This document shows, piece after piece, positions 17,509 to 25,865 of a stretch of DNA of 49,330 bases (position 1 is its first letter; every line of letters starts with the position of its first letter). The stretch covers positions 1 to 49,330 of the forward strand of contig CAKUFS010000014.1 in the NCBI GenBank assembly GCA_934648845.1, given 5' to 3'. The position numbers were made by a program, and so were the translations under genes. The notes under the pieces were generated by a model. That model worked only from the letters and a program-made list of their open reading frames with translations, had not been told where the DNA came from and did no database searches. This stretch comes from an uncultured Eggerthellaceae bacterium (lineage in GTDB: Bacteria; Actinomycetota; Coriobacteriia; Coriobacteriales; Eggerthellaceae).

Positions 17509-17536
17509 TTGCGCTGAATTTTGCTTCCTGTATAAT
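17509..17536 (+). promoter_or_regulatory. Candidate promoter of tRNA-Asn
   Basis: TTGCGC (17509-17514), a 16-bp spacer, then a perfect TATAAT (17531-17536), 32 bp before the mature tRNA 5' end. Confidence 0.6.
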
Positions 17537-17568
17537 ATCCACTTGCGCGATACGAAAGCGCGGTTGAT

Positions 17569-17644
17569 TCCTCGGTAGCTCAATTGGCAGAGCATCCGGC
17601 TGTTAACCGGAGGGTTGTAGGTTCGAGTCCTACCCGAGGAGCCA
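17569..17644 (+). tRNA. tRNA-Asn (anticodon GTT)
   Basis: 76 nt with encoded CCA. The acceptor stem TCCTCGG/CCGAGGA is complete, the anticodon loop reads CTGTTAA, and the T arm contains GGTTCGAGTCC. All four arms fold. Confidence 0.97.
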
Positions 17645-17657
17645 TTTTAAATGTGAA

Positions 17658-17682
17658 AGCCGTTCCCCTGAACGGCTTTTTT
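17658..17682 (+). terminator. Rho-independent terminator after tRNA-Asn
   Basis: AGCCGTT (17658-17664) and AACGGCT (17671-17677) form a 7-bp stem with a 6-nt loop, followed by a run of six T. Confidence 0.8.
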
Positions 17683-17700
17683 CATAAGATGCTTCTTTTT

Positions 17701-17775
17701 GGGCCCGTAGCTCAACGGTGGAGCAGGGGACTCATAATCCTTTGGTTGTCGGTTCGAATCCGGCCGGGCCCACCA
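17701..17775 (+). tRNA. tRNA with CAT anticodon (Met, or Ile2 with lysidine)
   Basis: 75 nt with encoded CCA. The acceptor stem GGGCCCG/CGGGCCC is perfect and the anticodon loop is CTCATAA. It lacks initiator features (a mismatched first pair, GGG/CCC anticodon stem). Acceptor pairs C4-G69 and C5-G68 match the TilS recognition pattern described for tRNA-Ile2 in E. coli, so tRNA-Ile(CAU) is at least as plausible as elongator tRNA-Met. Confidence 0.9.
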
Positions 17776-17823
17776 CCGATAACCTCCACCTTAAACACTT
17801 CAATCTGCAATTGTCATCCTGTC

Positions 17824-17848
17824 ACGCAAAAAGCGGAGCTTTTTGCGT
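17824..17848. terminator. Hairpin terminator after the tRNA pair
   Basis: ACGCAAAAAGC and GCTTTTTGCGT give a perfect 11-bp stem with a 3-nt loop; an outer CCTGTCA/TGACAGG pair extends it. A-rich and T-rich arms could serve both strands, although no T run follows. Confidence 0.55.
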
Positions 17849-18012
17849 ATGTGAATGACAGGTCATGTTTTATCCAGCTGCGGTTGGTGCTAGCTGGCAC
17901 CACGCCCGTCTGAACAAAACCCTTCGTTGTATTCAAGACGTTCGTCTGAGTCTTTTCGCGCGCAAGGTGGATTACAATTGCTCTGCAAAGTATTTACGAG
18001 AAAGAAGCGTTC

Positions 18013-20841
18013 ATGACCCCAGCAGAGCAAAAGCGTGCCGCCAAGCAATTTGTGACCAGGTGGAAATCTCTTTCGTGTGTGGAGGAAGAACATTCGCGTT
18101 CGTTTTGGATAGAGCTTTTGCAAGACGTGATCGGGGTGCCCAATGCTACGCGCATGCTGGAATTCGAGCGCAAGGTGAAGGGTCGAAAGATCGACGTGTT
18201 CTATGAGGACATGGGCATCTTAATCGAGCAAAAAGGTCGCGGCATTTCGCTTGACAAGGCATCCGAACGGAGTAAGAAAGCGGGAGAAGAGACGCCGTAT
18301 CAGCAAGCGTGCTGGTATGCTGCCAACCTGCCGTATTCGCTTCGTCCGCGTTGGATTATCACCTGTAACTTCGATGAGTTTCGCGTTTACGACCAGGAAG
18401 CTGGAGATGATTCGTTTATATCGTTTACCTTAGATGAATTGCCTAATCAGGTGCACTTGCTATCATTCTTTACTGACAAGCGCAATTCTCGCCTGGTGAA
18501 GGAGAAGGAGCTTTCCGTGAAGGCGGGCGAGCTGGTGGGCAAGCTCTACGCGCAGCTCTCCCAGCAATATCGCAATATCGACACCGATGCGCACGAGCAG
18601 CGCAGCTTGAATGTGCTTATTGTGCGTCTGGTGTTCTTGCTGTATGCAGAAGACTCCGGCTTGCTGCACGAGAAGGACGCGCTGCTGAATTACCTGAGAC
18701 GATTTTCTGCTGACCAAATGCGCCAGGCGGTCATCGATTTGTTTGCTGTACTGGATACCCCCAATGACAAGCGTGACCCCTATTTGCCCGACTACTTATT
18801 GGCCTTTTCCTATGTGAACGGTGGGTTGTTCAGCAGCGATGACATTGTGATCCCGCAGTTTACCGATCAAATTCGACTTGATCTGCTGCTGGAGGCGTCG
18901 CAGAGTTTTGACTGGTCGGGTATTAGCCCTACCATCTTCGGCGCGGCTTTTGAAAGCACGCTGAACCCTGAGACCCGGCGCTCGGGCGGCATGCATTACA
19001 CCTCCATAGAGAACATCCACAAGGTAATTGACCCGCTGTTCTTGGATGACTTGAAAGCGGAGCTTGCTGCGATAGAGGGTGAGAAGGTCGAACGAAATCG
19101 CAAGGTGAAGCTGCGGACGTTCCAACGGAAGCTGGCTGGCATCAGCATATTCGACCCAGCTTGCGGCAGTGGCAACTTCCTTACCGAGAGCTACCTTTCC
19201 CTGCGCAAGCTTGAGAACCGTGTTCTGGAAAACTTGCAGGGTGACCAGATGGGTATGGGCTTCGATAAGGAGTCGAGCCCCATCCAGGTGTCTATCGGCC
19301 AGTTCTACGGCATAGAGATAAACGACTTTGCGGTAAGTGTTGCCAAGACGGCGCTTTGGATTGCCGAGGAGCAGATGATGGAGGCTACGCAAGAGATTCT
19401 GTCGCAGCCTTTCGACTTCCTGCCGCTGAAGAGCAACGGCAACATCCACGAGGGCAACGCTCTTCGTATGGACTGGAATGACGTGCTGCCGGCGGAGCAG
19501 TGCACTTACCTTTGCGGTAACCCGCCGTTTCTGGGTGCATCGATGTGTTCGACTCAGCAAAAGCAAGAAATTGTTAACTTGTATGGCAAAGTAAAGCTCG
19601 CTAACTCTCTTGATTATGTTTCTGGCTGGTATTACAAGGCAAGTGAGATGATGGTTGCAAACCCTTCCATTCGTTCCGCTTTTGTGTCGACGAATAGCAT
19701 TACGCAAGGCGAGCAAGTCTATCCGATCTGGCATACTCTTGGTGAGCGTTTCGGTGTCAAAATAGATTTCGCATGGCGAACGTTTGTGTGGGGCAGCGAA
19801 GCTTCGAGCAAAGCTCATGTGCATTGCGTAATCGTCGGTTTTTCGGTTGGGGATTTTTATGCAGACTCGCGCAGGTTGTTTACAGACGCAACGTCGGAAC
19901 CATGCGTTGCGGCATCTATCAATCCTTACCTGATTGATGCAATTAACGTAATTCCCGAAAGTCGGAAATCACCCCTTTGCAACGTGTCGGCACTGTCGTA
20001 CGGAAATAAGCCGACAGATAACGGCTTGCTTGTATTGTCTGAGCAGGAAAAGGAGGAGCTTGTTGCCCAAGACCCATGGGTTGAATCGGTTGTGCGCCCG
20101 TACATCGGTGCGAAGGAATTCCTCAACGGAAAAAAGCGCTGGTGCCTTTGGCTTCTGGGTGTTTCTCTTTCTGAAATAAAACTACACTCGGCAATTGCGG
20201 AAAGAGTTCGAGGCGTGCGTGAATTCAGGTCATCAAGTAGCGCAAAGGATACGGTTAAACGAGCAAAGGCTCCACAGGAGTTTTTCAGAACCCCTGTCCA
20301 TGATGTTGCTTATATGGCAGTGCCTCGAACTTCATCGGAGCGAAGGCGCTACATTCCGATTGGATTTTTCGGAGATGATACGATTCCGAGTGATGCCACT
20401 TCGGTAATTGTTAAAGCGACCTTATATCAATTTGGCATTCTGGAATCCCAGTTTCACAACGCTTGGATGCGCACGGTGTGTGGTCGCCTGAAAAGCGATT
20501 ATCGTTATTCGGGCGGCGTGGTGTACAATAATTTTCCTTGGCCGGGGGCAACTCCTGAAAGCCTTGCGACGCCCGTCGAGCAGTTAGTCTCGCCCGAGGC
20601 TCGCCAGCGCATTGAGGCCTGCGCGCAGGGCGTGCTTGATGCGCGCGATGCGCACTCAGGCGCAACGCTGGCCAATCTGTACGACCCCGACAAGATGCCA
20701 TACGATTTGCTAGCCGCCCACAAGGCGCTTGATGCGGCGGTGGAGGCCGCCTACGGTGTGGACTTCAACGGCGACGAGGAAAGAATTGTGGCGCACCTGT
20801 TCAAGCTTTATGCTCAAATTACAGAACATGTTAAAAAGTGA
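18013..20841 (+). CDS. Type IIL (MmeI-like) restriction-modification enzyme, single chain
   Basis: 942 residues, close to MmeI (about 919). It should both methylate and cleave DNA. The N-terminal nuclease shows D61...E72-Q-K74, fitting PD-(D/E)xK. A helical linker follows, then methyltransferase motif I DPACGSGNF (381-389) and motif IV NPPF (503-506, adenine-N6 type). A target-recognition region (about 640-860) and a helical C-terminal domain complete the MmeI order. No key motif is missing, so it should be active. Bases 19540-20540, coding the recognition part, are more AT-rich than the ends. It lies directly after two tRNAs, suggesting acquisition by transfer. The stop codon lies inside a GTTAAAAAG hairpin repeat. 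Target sequence unknown. Confidence 0.88.
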   Translation: MTPAEQKRAAKQFVTRWKSLSCVEEEHSRSFWIELLQDVIGVPNATRMLEFERKVKGRKIDVFYEDMGILIEQKGRGISLDKASERSKKAGEETPYQQACWYAANLPYSLRPRWIITCNFDEFRVYDQEAGDDSFISFTLDELPNQVHLLSFFTDKRNSRLVKEKELSVKAGELVGKLYAQLSQQYRNIDTDAHEQRSLNVLIVRLVFLLYAEDSGLLHEKDALLNYLRRFSADQMRQAVIDLFAVLDTPNDKRDPYLPDYLLAFSYVNGGLFSSDDIVIPQFTDQIRLDLLLEASQSFDWSGISPTIFGAAFESTLNPETRRSGGMHYTSIENIHKVIDPLFLDDLKAELAAIEGEKVERNRKVKLRTFQRKLAGISIFDPACGSGNFLTESYLSLRKLENRVLENLQGDQMGMGFDKESSPIQVSIGQFYGIEINDFAVSVAKTALWIAEEQMMEATQEILSQPFDFLPLKSNGNIHEGNALRMDWNDVLPAEQCTYLCGNPPFLGASMCSTQQKQEIVNLYGKVKLANSLDYVSGWYYKASEMMVANPSIRSAFVSTNSITQGEQVYPIWHTLGERFGVKIDFAWRTFVWGSEASSKAHVHCVIVGFSVGDFYADSRRLFTDATSEPCVAASINPYLIDAINVIPESRKSPLCNVSALSYGNKPTDNGLLVLSEQEKEELVAQDPWVESVVRPYIGAKEFLNGKKRWCLWLLGVSLSEIKLHSAIAERVRGVREFRSSSSAKDTVKRAKAPQEFFRTPVHDVAYMAVPRTSSERRRYIPIGFFGDDTIPSDATSVIVKATLYQFGILESQFHNAWMRTVCGRLKSDYRYSGGVVYNNFPWPGATPESLATPVEQLVSPEARQRIEACAQGVLDARDAHSGATLANLYDPDKMPYDLLAAHKALDAAVEAAYGVDFNGDEERIVAHLFKLYAQITEHVKK

Positions 20842-20856
20842 CGGGGACTTTTTAAC
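20830..20856. repeat. GTTAAAAAG hairpin repeat, copy 1
   Basis: Arms GTTAAAAAG and CTTTTTAAC (9 bp, perfect) with loop TGACGGGGA. The restriction-modification gene stop TGA (20839-20841) is formed by the arm/loop junction. A near-identical copy lies at 42192-42218 and a decayed one at 20889-20912. Confidence 0.92.
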
Positions 20857-20888
20857 GTATGCATCTGGTGTGCATCAGATGCGGCTCT

Positions 20889-20912
20889 GTTAAAAAGCGA
20901 CAGGGATTTTTT
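20889..20912. repeat. GTTAAAAAG hairpin repeat, decayed copy
   Basis: GTTAAAAAG followed by CGACAGGGA and TTTTTT. The left arm is intact, but the right arm has lost its AAC end. It lies 32 bp after copy 1. The remaining bases to 21093 hold no gene that I can support. Confidence 0.75.
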
Positions 20913-21093
20913 GTGCGCGAAACGCCCCTGCCCTCTGCGCCGCCCACAGCCTGCAGTTTTCATTTTTCCATGGTTTCTTCTTTCTGCCGTCGCCGAATAA
21001 AAAACGGTGTGTCAGTATGTATCGGTTACGTTACGACAGAAATCGGCTATGCTGTGCTGTTGAGATATCTTTTGGAATCAGAGAGGAAGCTTC

Positions 21094-22518
21094 ATGGGTG
21101 GCTTTTTTGGGGCAACATCGCATCGCGATGTAAGTTTGGATGTGTTTTTCGGCGTAGACTACCACTCTCATTTGGGAACGAAACGGGCTGGCATGTGCAG
21201 CTGCCGTGCGGATGGCGGTTTTGAGCGCGAGATCCACTCCATTGCAAACACGCCGTTCCGTACGAAGTTCGAAAACGACCTGGGTAACTTTGCGGGCCCG
21301 GCTTGCATCGGTTGCATTTCCGATAAAGACCCGCAGCCGCTTATTGTTCGCTCCCACCTGGGGCTTTTCGCGCTGGCATTCACGGGCATCATCAACAACA
21401 AACGTGCTTTGACCGATGCGTACCTTGATGACAAGCATCATCAGTTCACCGCTATGAGCGATGGCGGCGTGAATGACGTGGAGCTTATCGCCGCGCTTAT
21501 CAACCAGAAAGACACCATGCTCGAAGGCATCATCAACGTACAAAACGCCGTAGAAGGTACGGTCACGCTCATGATCATGCAAGAAGATGGCTCTATTCTG
21601 TGCGCACGCGATATCATGGGCCGCCTTCCCATTCTTCTGGGTAAAGACCCCGATGGTTATGCGATTTCCTTCGAGTCCTTCGCGTATCAGAAGCTTGGTT
21701 ACCAGGACGAATACGAGCTTGGCCCGGGCGAAGTGGTCAAAGTGACTGCCGATGGCTACGAAACGCTCAAAGAGCCTGGTACTGATATGAAGATCTGCGC
21801 GTTTTTGTGGAGCTACTACGGTTATCCGAACTCTACGTACGAAGGCGTGAACGTTGAAGTCATGCGTTATCGCAACGGCGCCATTATGTCGCGCGACGAA
21901 GAAGCCGCCGGCGTGCGCCCCGAAGTCGATTACGTTGCCGGTATTCCCGATTCGGGCTTGCCGCACGCTATTGGCTACGCGCAGGATTCGGGCATGCCGT
22001 TTGCGCGTCCGTTCGTGAAATACACGCCCACGTGGCCTCGTTCCTTCATGCCGGGAAATCAAGCGCTGCGCAACAGGGTTGCCCACATGAAGCAAGTGCC
22101 CGTGCATGACCTGATCAAGGATAAAAAGCTTCTGTTCGTGGACGACTCCATTGTGCGTGGTACCCAGCTGCGCGAGACCGTGGAGTTCCTGTACGAGAAC
22201 GGTGCGAAGGAAGTGCACATGCGCTCTGCGTGCCCGCCCATCATGTACGGTTGCAAGTACCTGAGCTTCTCCACAAATAAGTCCGACATGGACCTTATCG
22301 CGCGACGCAAAGTGCAAGAGCTTGAAGGCGACGAGGGCCAGAAGCACTTGGATGAGTACTCCGATGCTTCCACCGAGCGCGGCAAGTGCCTTTTGAAGTC
22401 CATCTGCGAAGAGATGAAGTTCGATTCGTTGCGCTATCAGTCGCTCGAGGGCCTGCTTGAAGCCATTGGCCTGCCGCCCGAGAAGGTGTGCACGTACTGC
22501 TGGAGCGGCAAAGAGTAG
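21094..22518 (+). CDS. PurF-like amidophosphoribosyltransferase homologue lacking the catalytic Cys
   Basis: 474 residues: an N-terminal Ntn-type glutaminase fold and a C-terminal phosphoribosyltransferase fold. Canonical PurF begins (M)CGIFG, the Cys being the glutaminase nucleophile; here the protein begins MGGFFGATS and no Cys is near the N-terminus. The remaining glutaminase framework (YHSHLGTKRAGM, LGLFALAFTGIINN) is present. The PRPP loop LLFVDDSIVRGT (V349-D351) and downstream CPPIMYGC are intact. Glutamine-dependent amidotransfer is therefore not expected; ammonia-dependent, regulatory or partner-fed activity are options. The start is supported by GAGAGGAAG. No purine genes are adjacent. 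C-terminal Cys residues (CTYCW) are unusual. Confidence 0.82.
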   Translation: MGGFFGATSHRDVSLDVFFGVDYHSHLGTKRAGMCSCRADGGFEREIHSIANTPFRTKFENDLGNFAGPACIGCISDKDPQPLIVRSHLGLFALAFTGIINNKRALTDAYLDDKHHQFTAMSDGGVNDVELIAALINQKDTMLEGIINVQNAVEGTVTLMIMQEDGSILCARDIMGRLPILLGKDPDGYAISFESFAYQKLGYQDEYELGPGEVVKVTADGYETLKEPGTDMKICAFLWSYYGYPNSTYEGVNVEVMRYRNGAIMSRDEEAAGVRPEVDYVAGIPDSGLPHAIGYAQDSGMPFARPFVKYTPTWPRSFMPGNQALRNRVAHMKQVPVHDLIKDKKLLFVDDSIVRGTQLRETVEFLYENGAKEVHMRSACPPIMYGCKYLSFSTNKSDMDLIARRKVQELEGDEGQKHLDEYSDASTERGKCLLKSICEEMKFDSLRYQSLEGLLEAIGLPPEKVCTYCWSGKE

Positions 22519-22553
22519 CGCGCAAGCGTTGTTGACATAAGGAGTTTTCGTTC

Positions 22554-23249
22554 ATGCTCAAAAAATGGGAGGACCTTCCCGCCGAAATGCGTTGTCCCGC
22601 GGTTCGGGAATATTACGACATACTTGCGAAGAGGCGCGGGGGTATTTTCGCAAAACGCCTGTTCGACATTGTGGTAGGACTTGTGGTGTTCCTGATTCTG
22701 TGCATTCCGATGCTCATTATCACCATCATGATCAAGCTTGATTCCGAAGGCCCCGTTTTCTACCGGCAAGAGCGTGTGACAACGAACGGGAAGCATTTTC
22801 GCATTCACAAGTTCCGTACCATGGTGGCGAATGCCGATAAAATTGGCACGGCGGTCACCGTGGGCGGCGACGCGCGCATCACGAAGGTGGGAGCGAAGCT
22901 GCGCGACCATCGTCTTGATGAATTTCCCCAGGTCTTTGACGTGTTATCGGGCAATATGAGCTTTGTGGGCACACGTCCGGAAGCCGTGAAGTACGTTGAG
23001 AAATACACCGACGAGATGAAGGCGACGCTGCTTCTTCCTGCAGGTATTACTTCTGAAGCGTCGATTCGTTACAAGGATGAGGCGCAGCTTTTGGATGCGG
23101 CGGCCGATGTTGACGACGTGTATATGAATGAAGTGCTGCCCGAGAAAATGAAGTACAACCTGGAGAGCATTCGTAATTTCAGCTTCTGGGGAGATATCGC
23201 TACGATGTTTCGCACGGTTGCCGCAGTTGCGGGTAAAGAGTATCAATAA
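22554..23249 (+). CDS. Bacterial sugar transferase (undecaprenyl-phosphate phosphosugar transferase family)
   Basis: 231 residues. The family (PF02397) moves a sugar-1-phosphate from a nucleotide sugar onto undecaprenyl phosphate at the inner membrane face, starting surface polysaccharide synthesis. It has the short form: one hydrophobic helix (residues about 37-60), then EGPVFYRQERVTTNGKHF, IHKFRTM, a shortened KVGAKLRDHRLDEFPQ with the catalytic Asp-Glu pair, and SFVGTRPE. AAGGAG precedes the ATG. It stands alone between a PurF-like gene and ilvB; no glycosyltransferases are nearby. Confidence 0.9.
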   Translation: MLKKWEDLPAEMRCPAVREYYDILAKRRGGIFAKRLFDIVVGLVVFLILCIPMLIITIMIKLDSEGPVFYRQERVTTNGKHFRIHKFRTMVANADKIGTAVTVGGDARITKVGAKLRDHRLDEFPQVFDVLSGNMSFVGTRPEAVKYVEKYTDEMKATLLLPAGITSEASIRYKDEAQLLDAAADVDDVYMNEVLPEKMKYNLESIRNFSFWGDIATMFRTVAAVAGKEYQ

Positions 23250-23422
23250 GAGTTTTATCAGCGGCTTTGCTTTTCGCGGTGCGCTTTTGCGCCAACGGGA
23301 AGCGCGAGTTGCAGCATAAAGGATGGGCAGGCGATCAAGCAATGGAGAATGAAACACGCAACGCGTTGAGCGTGGGTGCTGCAAAAGGGGCGGGGTGCCA
23401 TTCCGCCTATGAAGGTGCGCAC

Positions 23423-25222
23423 ATGACGGGCGCTCAGGCGGTTATTGCCGCGCTTGAATGCGAAGGCGTTACGCATGTGTTCGGATATCCGGGCGCTCAG
23501 GCCATTGCCATGTACGATGCTTTGTACGACTCGCAACAGATCACGCACGTGCTTGCGCGCCACGAGCAAGCTGCTGTTCACGAAGCCGATGGTTTTGCAC
23601 GCGCTACGGGAAATGTTGGCGTTGTTCTGGTTACCAGCGGCCCTGGTGCGACTAACACCGTTACGGGAATCGCGAATGCATATCTGGACAGCATTCCGCT
23701 TGTCGTTATTACCGGTCAGGTGCCTACGAGCGTTATCGGCACGGATGCGTTCCAGGAATCTGACACAATGAGCATTACCATGCCCGTGGTAAAGCATAGC
23801 TTCCTAGCGCAAAAAGCAGCGGATTTGCCGCGCATCATTCGCGAAGCATTTCATATCGCCATTACGGGCCGACCGGGCCCAGTGGTTATCGATGTTCCTT
23901 CGGACATTGCAGGTCAAGAGCTTATATTCGCATATCCCGCAAGCGTGAACATTCCGTCGTACAAGCCAACGTATAAGTGCAACGCAAAGCAGGCGAAGGC
24001 TGCGGCCGCGTTGCTGCAAGAAGCGCAACGTCCCGTTATCCTTGCAGGTGGCGGCGTGATTTCTTCGGGTGCGCAGGATCAATTGCGAGAAATCGCGCAC
24101 CTTTTGCAGGCGCCTGTTGCGCTTACACTTATGGGAAAGGGTGCGTTTCCTGCAGCCGACCCGCTGAACTTGGGCGCTGTTGGCATGCATGGTTCGGCGC
24201 GTTCGAACACGGCGTTGATGAGTGCGGATGTGCTTTTGGCGGTGGGTACGCGCTTGTCGGATCGCGTGACGGGCGCTATGAGCGCGTTTGCGCCCCACGC
24301 AAAGCTCATACACGTTGACATCGACCCCGCGGAAATCGGCAAGCTGCGCGAAGTCGATGTTCCCATTGTGGGCGATGCGCAGGCGGTTTTATCAGGGCTT
24401 TTGTCTCAATTGAAGAAGCAGGATTTCACGGCGCATACGCAAGCATGGCTCGAAGAGCTGGCAGCGCTGCCGTGTTTCAACGACGCTGCGCGTATGGCCG
24501 AAGCGAAAGCGGCTGCAGAAGCGCCCCTGGAAGGCGGCGGCGCTGCAACTCCGGCGGATGCTGAAAGCAGCACGCAGCACATCACGCCTGCGACCTGCAT
24601 GAGCTTGCTTGGATGCGCGCTTGAGGCGCAAGAAGCAGCGGGGAAGCGCACCATTGTGACCACCGAAGTGGGTCAACATCAAATGTGGGCGGCGCAGTTC
24701 CTTCCGCGTTCTATTCCGCGCAGCTTCCTGTCAAGCGGCGGCTTAGGCACCATGGGTTTCGGTTTTCCTGCGGCGATTGGTGCCGCGCTTGCCTGCCCCA
24801 ACGCGCAGGTCGTATGCATTGCGGGCGACGGATCGTTTCAGATGAACGTGCAGGAGCTTGCCACTGCGCGCGCGTATGGCGCTGCCGTGAAAGTAGTGAT
24901 CATCGATAACGCCTGCTTAGGCATGGTGTATCAGTGGCAGCAATTCTTCTACGAGGGGCGCTATTCCCAAACCGAGCTCCATCACAACCCCGACTTCGTG
25001 GCGCTGGCACAGGCTTATGGCTGGCAGGCAAAGCGCGTTCAGGCGCAAGCGGAGCTGCAGGCTGCATTCTTGGAGATGCTTTCAAGCACCGAGCCGTTCT
25101 TGCTTGACGTTGTTGTGCCGTCATCGGAAAACGTGATGCCTATGGTTGTTCCCGGCGGAACGCTGCTTGAACGCGTTTGCCCTGGTAACGGTGCGGGCAA
25201 TACTACTCAGGAAGGGGAGTAG
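23423..25222 (+). CDS. ilvB: Acetolactate synthase large subunit
   Basis: About 599 residues. This thiamine-diphosphate enzyme joins two pyruvates (or pyruvate and 2-oxobutyrate) in branched-chain amino acid synthesis. The N-terminal FGYPGAQAIAMYDAL, RHEQAAVHEADGFAR (catalytic Glu), the central FAD-binding region and the C-terminal GDGSFQMNVQELATA...N diphosphate motif are present. A linker near residues 365-390 is Ala/Glu-rich (EAKAAAEAPLEGGG). ATG 23423 is chosen because GAAGGTG lies 5 nt upstream and the family typically starts MTGAQ. An ATG at 23342 would add 27 residues. ilvN follows after one base. Confidence 0.95.
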   Translation: MTGAQAVIAALECEGVTHVFGYPGAQAIAMYDALYDSQQITHVLARHEQAAVHEADGFARATGNVGVVLVTSGPGATNTVTGIANAYLDSIPLVVITGQVPTSVIGTDAFQESDTMSITMPVVKHSFLAQKAADLPRIIREAFHIAITGRPGPVVIDVPSDIAGQELIFAYPASVNIPSYKPTYKCNAKQAKAAAALLQEAQRPVILAGGGVISSGAQDQLREIAHLLQAPVALTLMGKGAFPAADPLNLGAVGMHGSARSNTALMSADVLLAVGTRLSDRVTGAMSAFAPHAKLIHVDIDPAEIGKLREVDVPIVGDAQAVLSGLLSQLKKQDFTAHTQAWLEELAALPCFNDAARMAEAKAAAEAPLEGGGAATPADAESSTQHITPATCMSLLGCALEAQEAAGKRTIVTTEVGQHQMWAAQFLPRSIPRSFLSSGGLGTMGFGFPAAIGAALACPNAQVVCIAGDGSFQMNVQELATARAYGAAVKVVIIDNACLGMVYQWQQFFYEGRYSQTELHHNPDFVALAQAYGWQAKRVQAQAELQAAFLEMLSSTEPFLLDVVVPSSENVMPMVVPGGTLLERVCPGNGAGNTTQEGE

Positions 25223-25223
25223 C

Positions 25224-25712
25224 ATGGATACCTCCAAGCACGTTCTCACGCTTCTGGTAGACAACGAGCCGGGCGTTTTGCAGCGCGCCGTTGGTCTTAT
25301 TTCGCGCCGCGGCTTCAACATTGAAAGTTTGTCGGTTGGTCCCACGGAAAATCCCGCGTTGTCGCATATCACGCTGGTGGCGCTGGGTGATGAAGTATCC
25401 TTCGAGCAGATTGCAAAGCAGCTGCATAAACTGGTGCCCGTCCATAAGATCACCGATTTATCGGGTGCGGGCGCTATTGTGCGCGAGTTGGCCCTGTTCA
25501 AGGTTGAGGCGCTGCCCGAAAAGCGCGGAGAAATCATTCAGATTGCGAACATTTTCCGTGCAAAAATCGCCGATTTAGGCAGTGATTCGTTGACTATCGA
25601 AATTACGGGCGAAGAAGGAAAACTCAAAGGGCTGGAGGATCTTTTGCGCCCTTATGGCATTAAAGAGATTGTCCGCACGGGTAAAATCGCCCAGGCGCGC
25701 AACGAGAAATAG
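25224..25712 (+). CDS. ilvN: Acetolactate synthase small (regulatory) subunit
   Basis: 162 residues, normal for IlvN/IlvH. An N-terminal ACT domain (HVLTLLVDNEPGVLQRAVG..RRGFNIESL) binds the feedback inhibitor valine. A second regulatory domain follows (LALFKVEALPEKRGEI, IEITGEEGKL), ending IVRTGKIA. GAAGGGGAG precedes the ATG and the gene starts one base after ilvB, so the two subunits are made together. An upstream in-frame ATG at 25146 lies within ilvB and is not needed. Confidence 0.95.
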   Translation: MDTSKHVLTLLVDNEPGVLQRAVGLISRRGFNIESLSVGPTENPALSHITLVALGDEVSFEQIAKQLHKLVPVHKITDLSGAGAIVRELALFKVEALPEKRGEIIQIANIFRAKIADLGSDSLTIEITGEEGKLKGLEDLLRPYGIKEIVRTGKIAQARNEK

Positions 25713-25865
25713 CCCCACCTCTTCTTCGTTTTCGTGCACGCCAACGCTAATCCGCGCCGTTCAAAGGGTGTCTTTTTGCGCGCGGGTGCTCTTTTGCTTG
25801 CTTGTGCCGTACAATAGACGTGCAATTATGACGTTTTTGCAATCGGCTTCCTAAGGAGTGAAATC

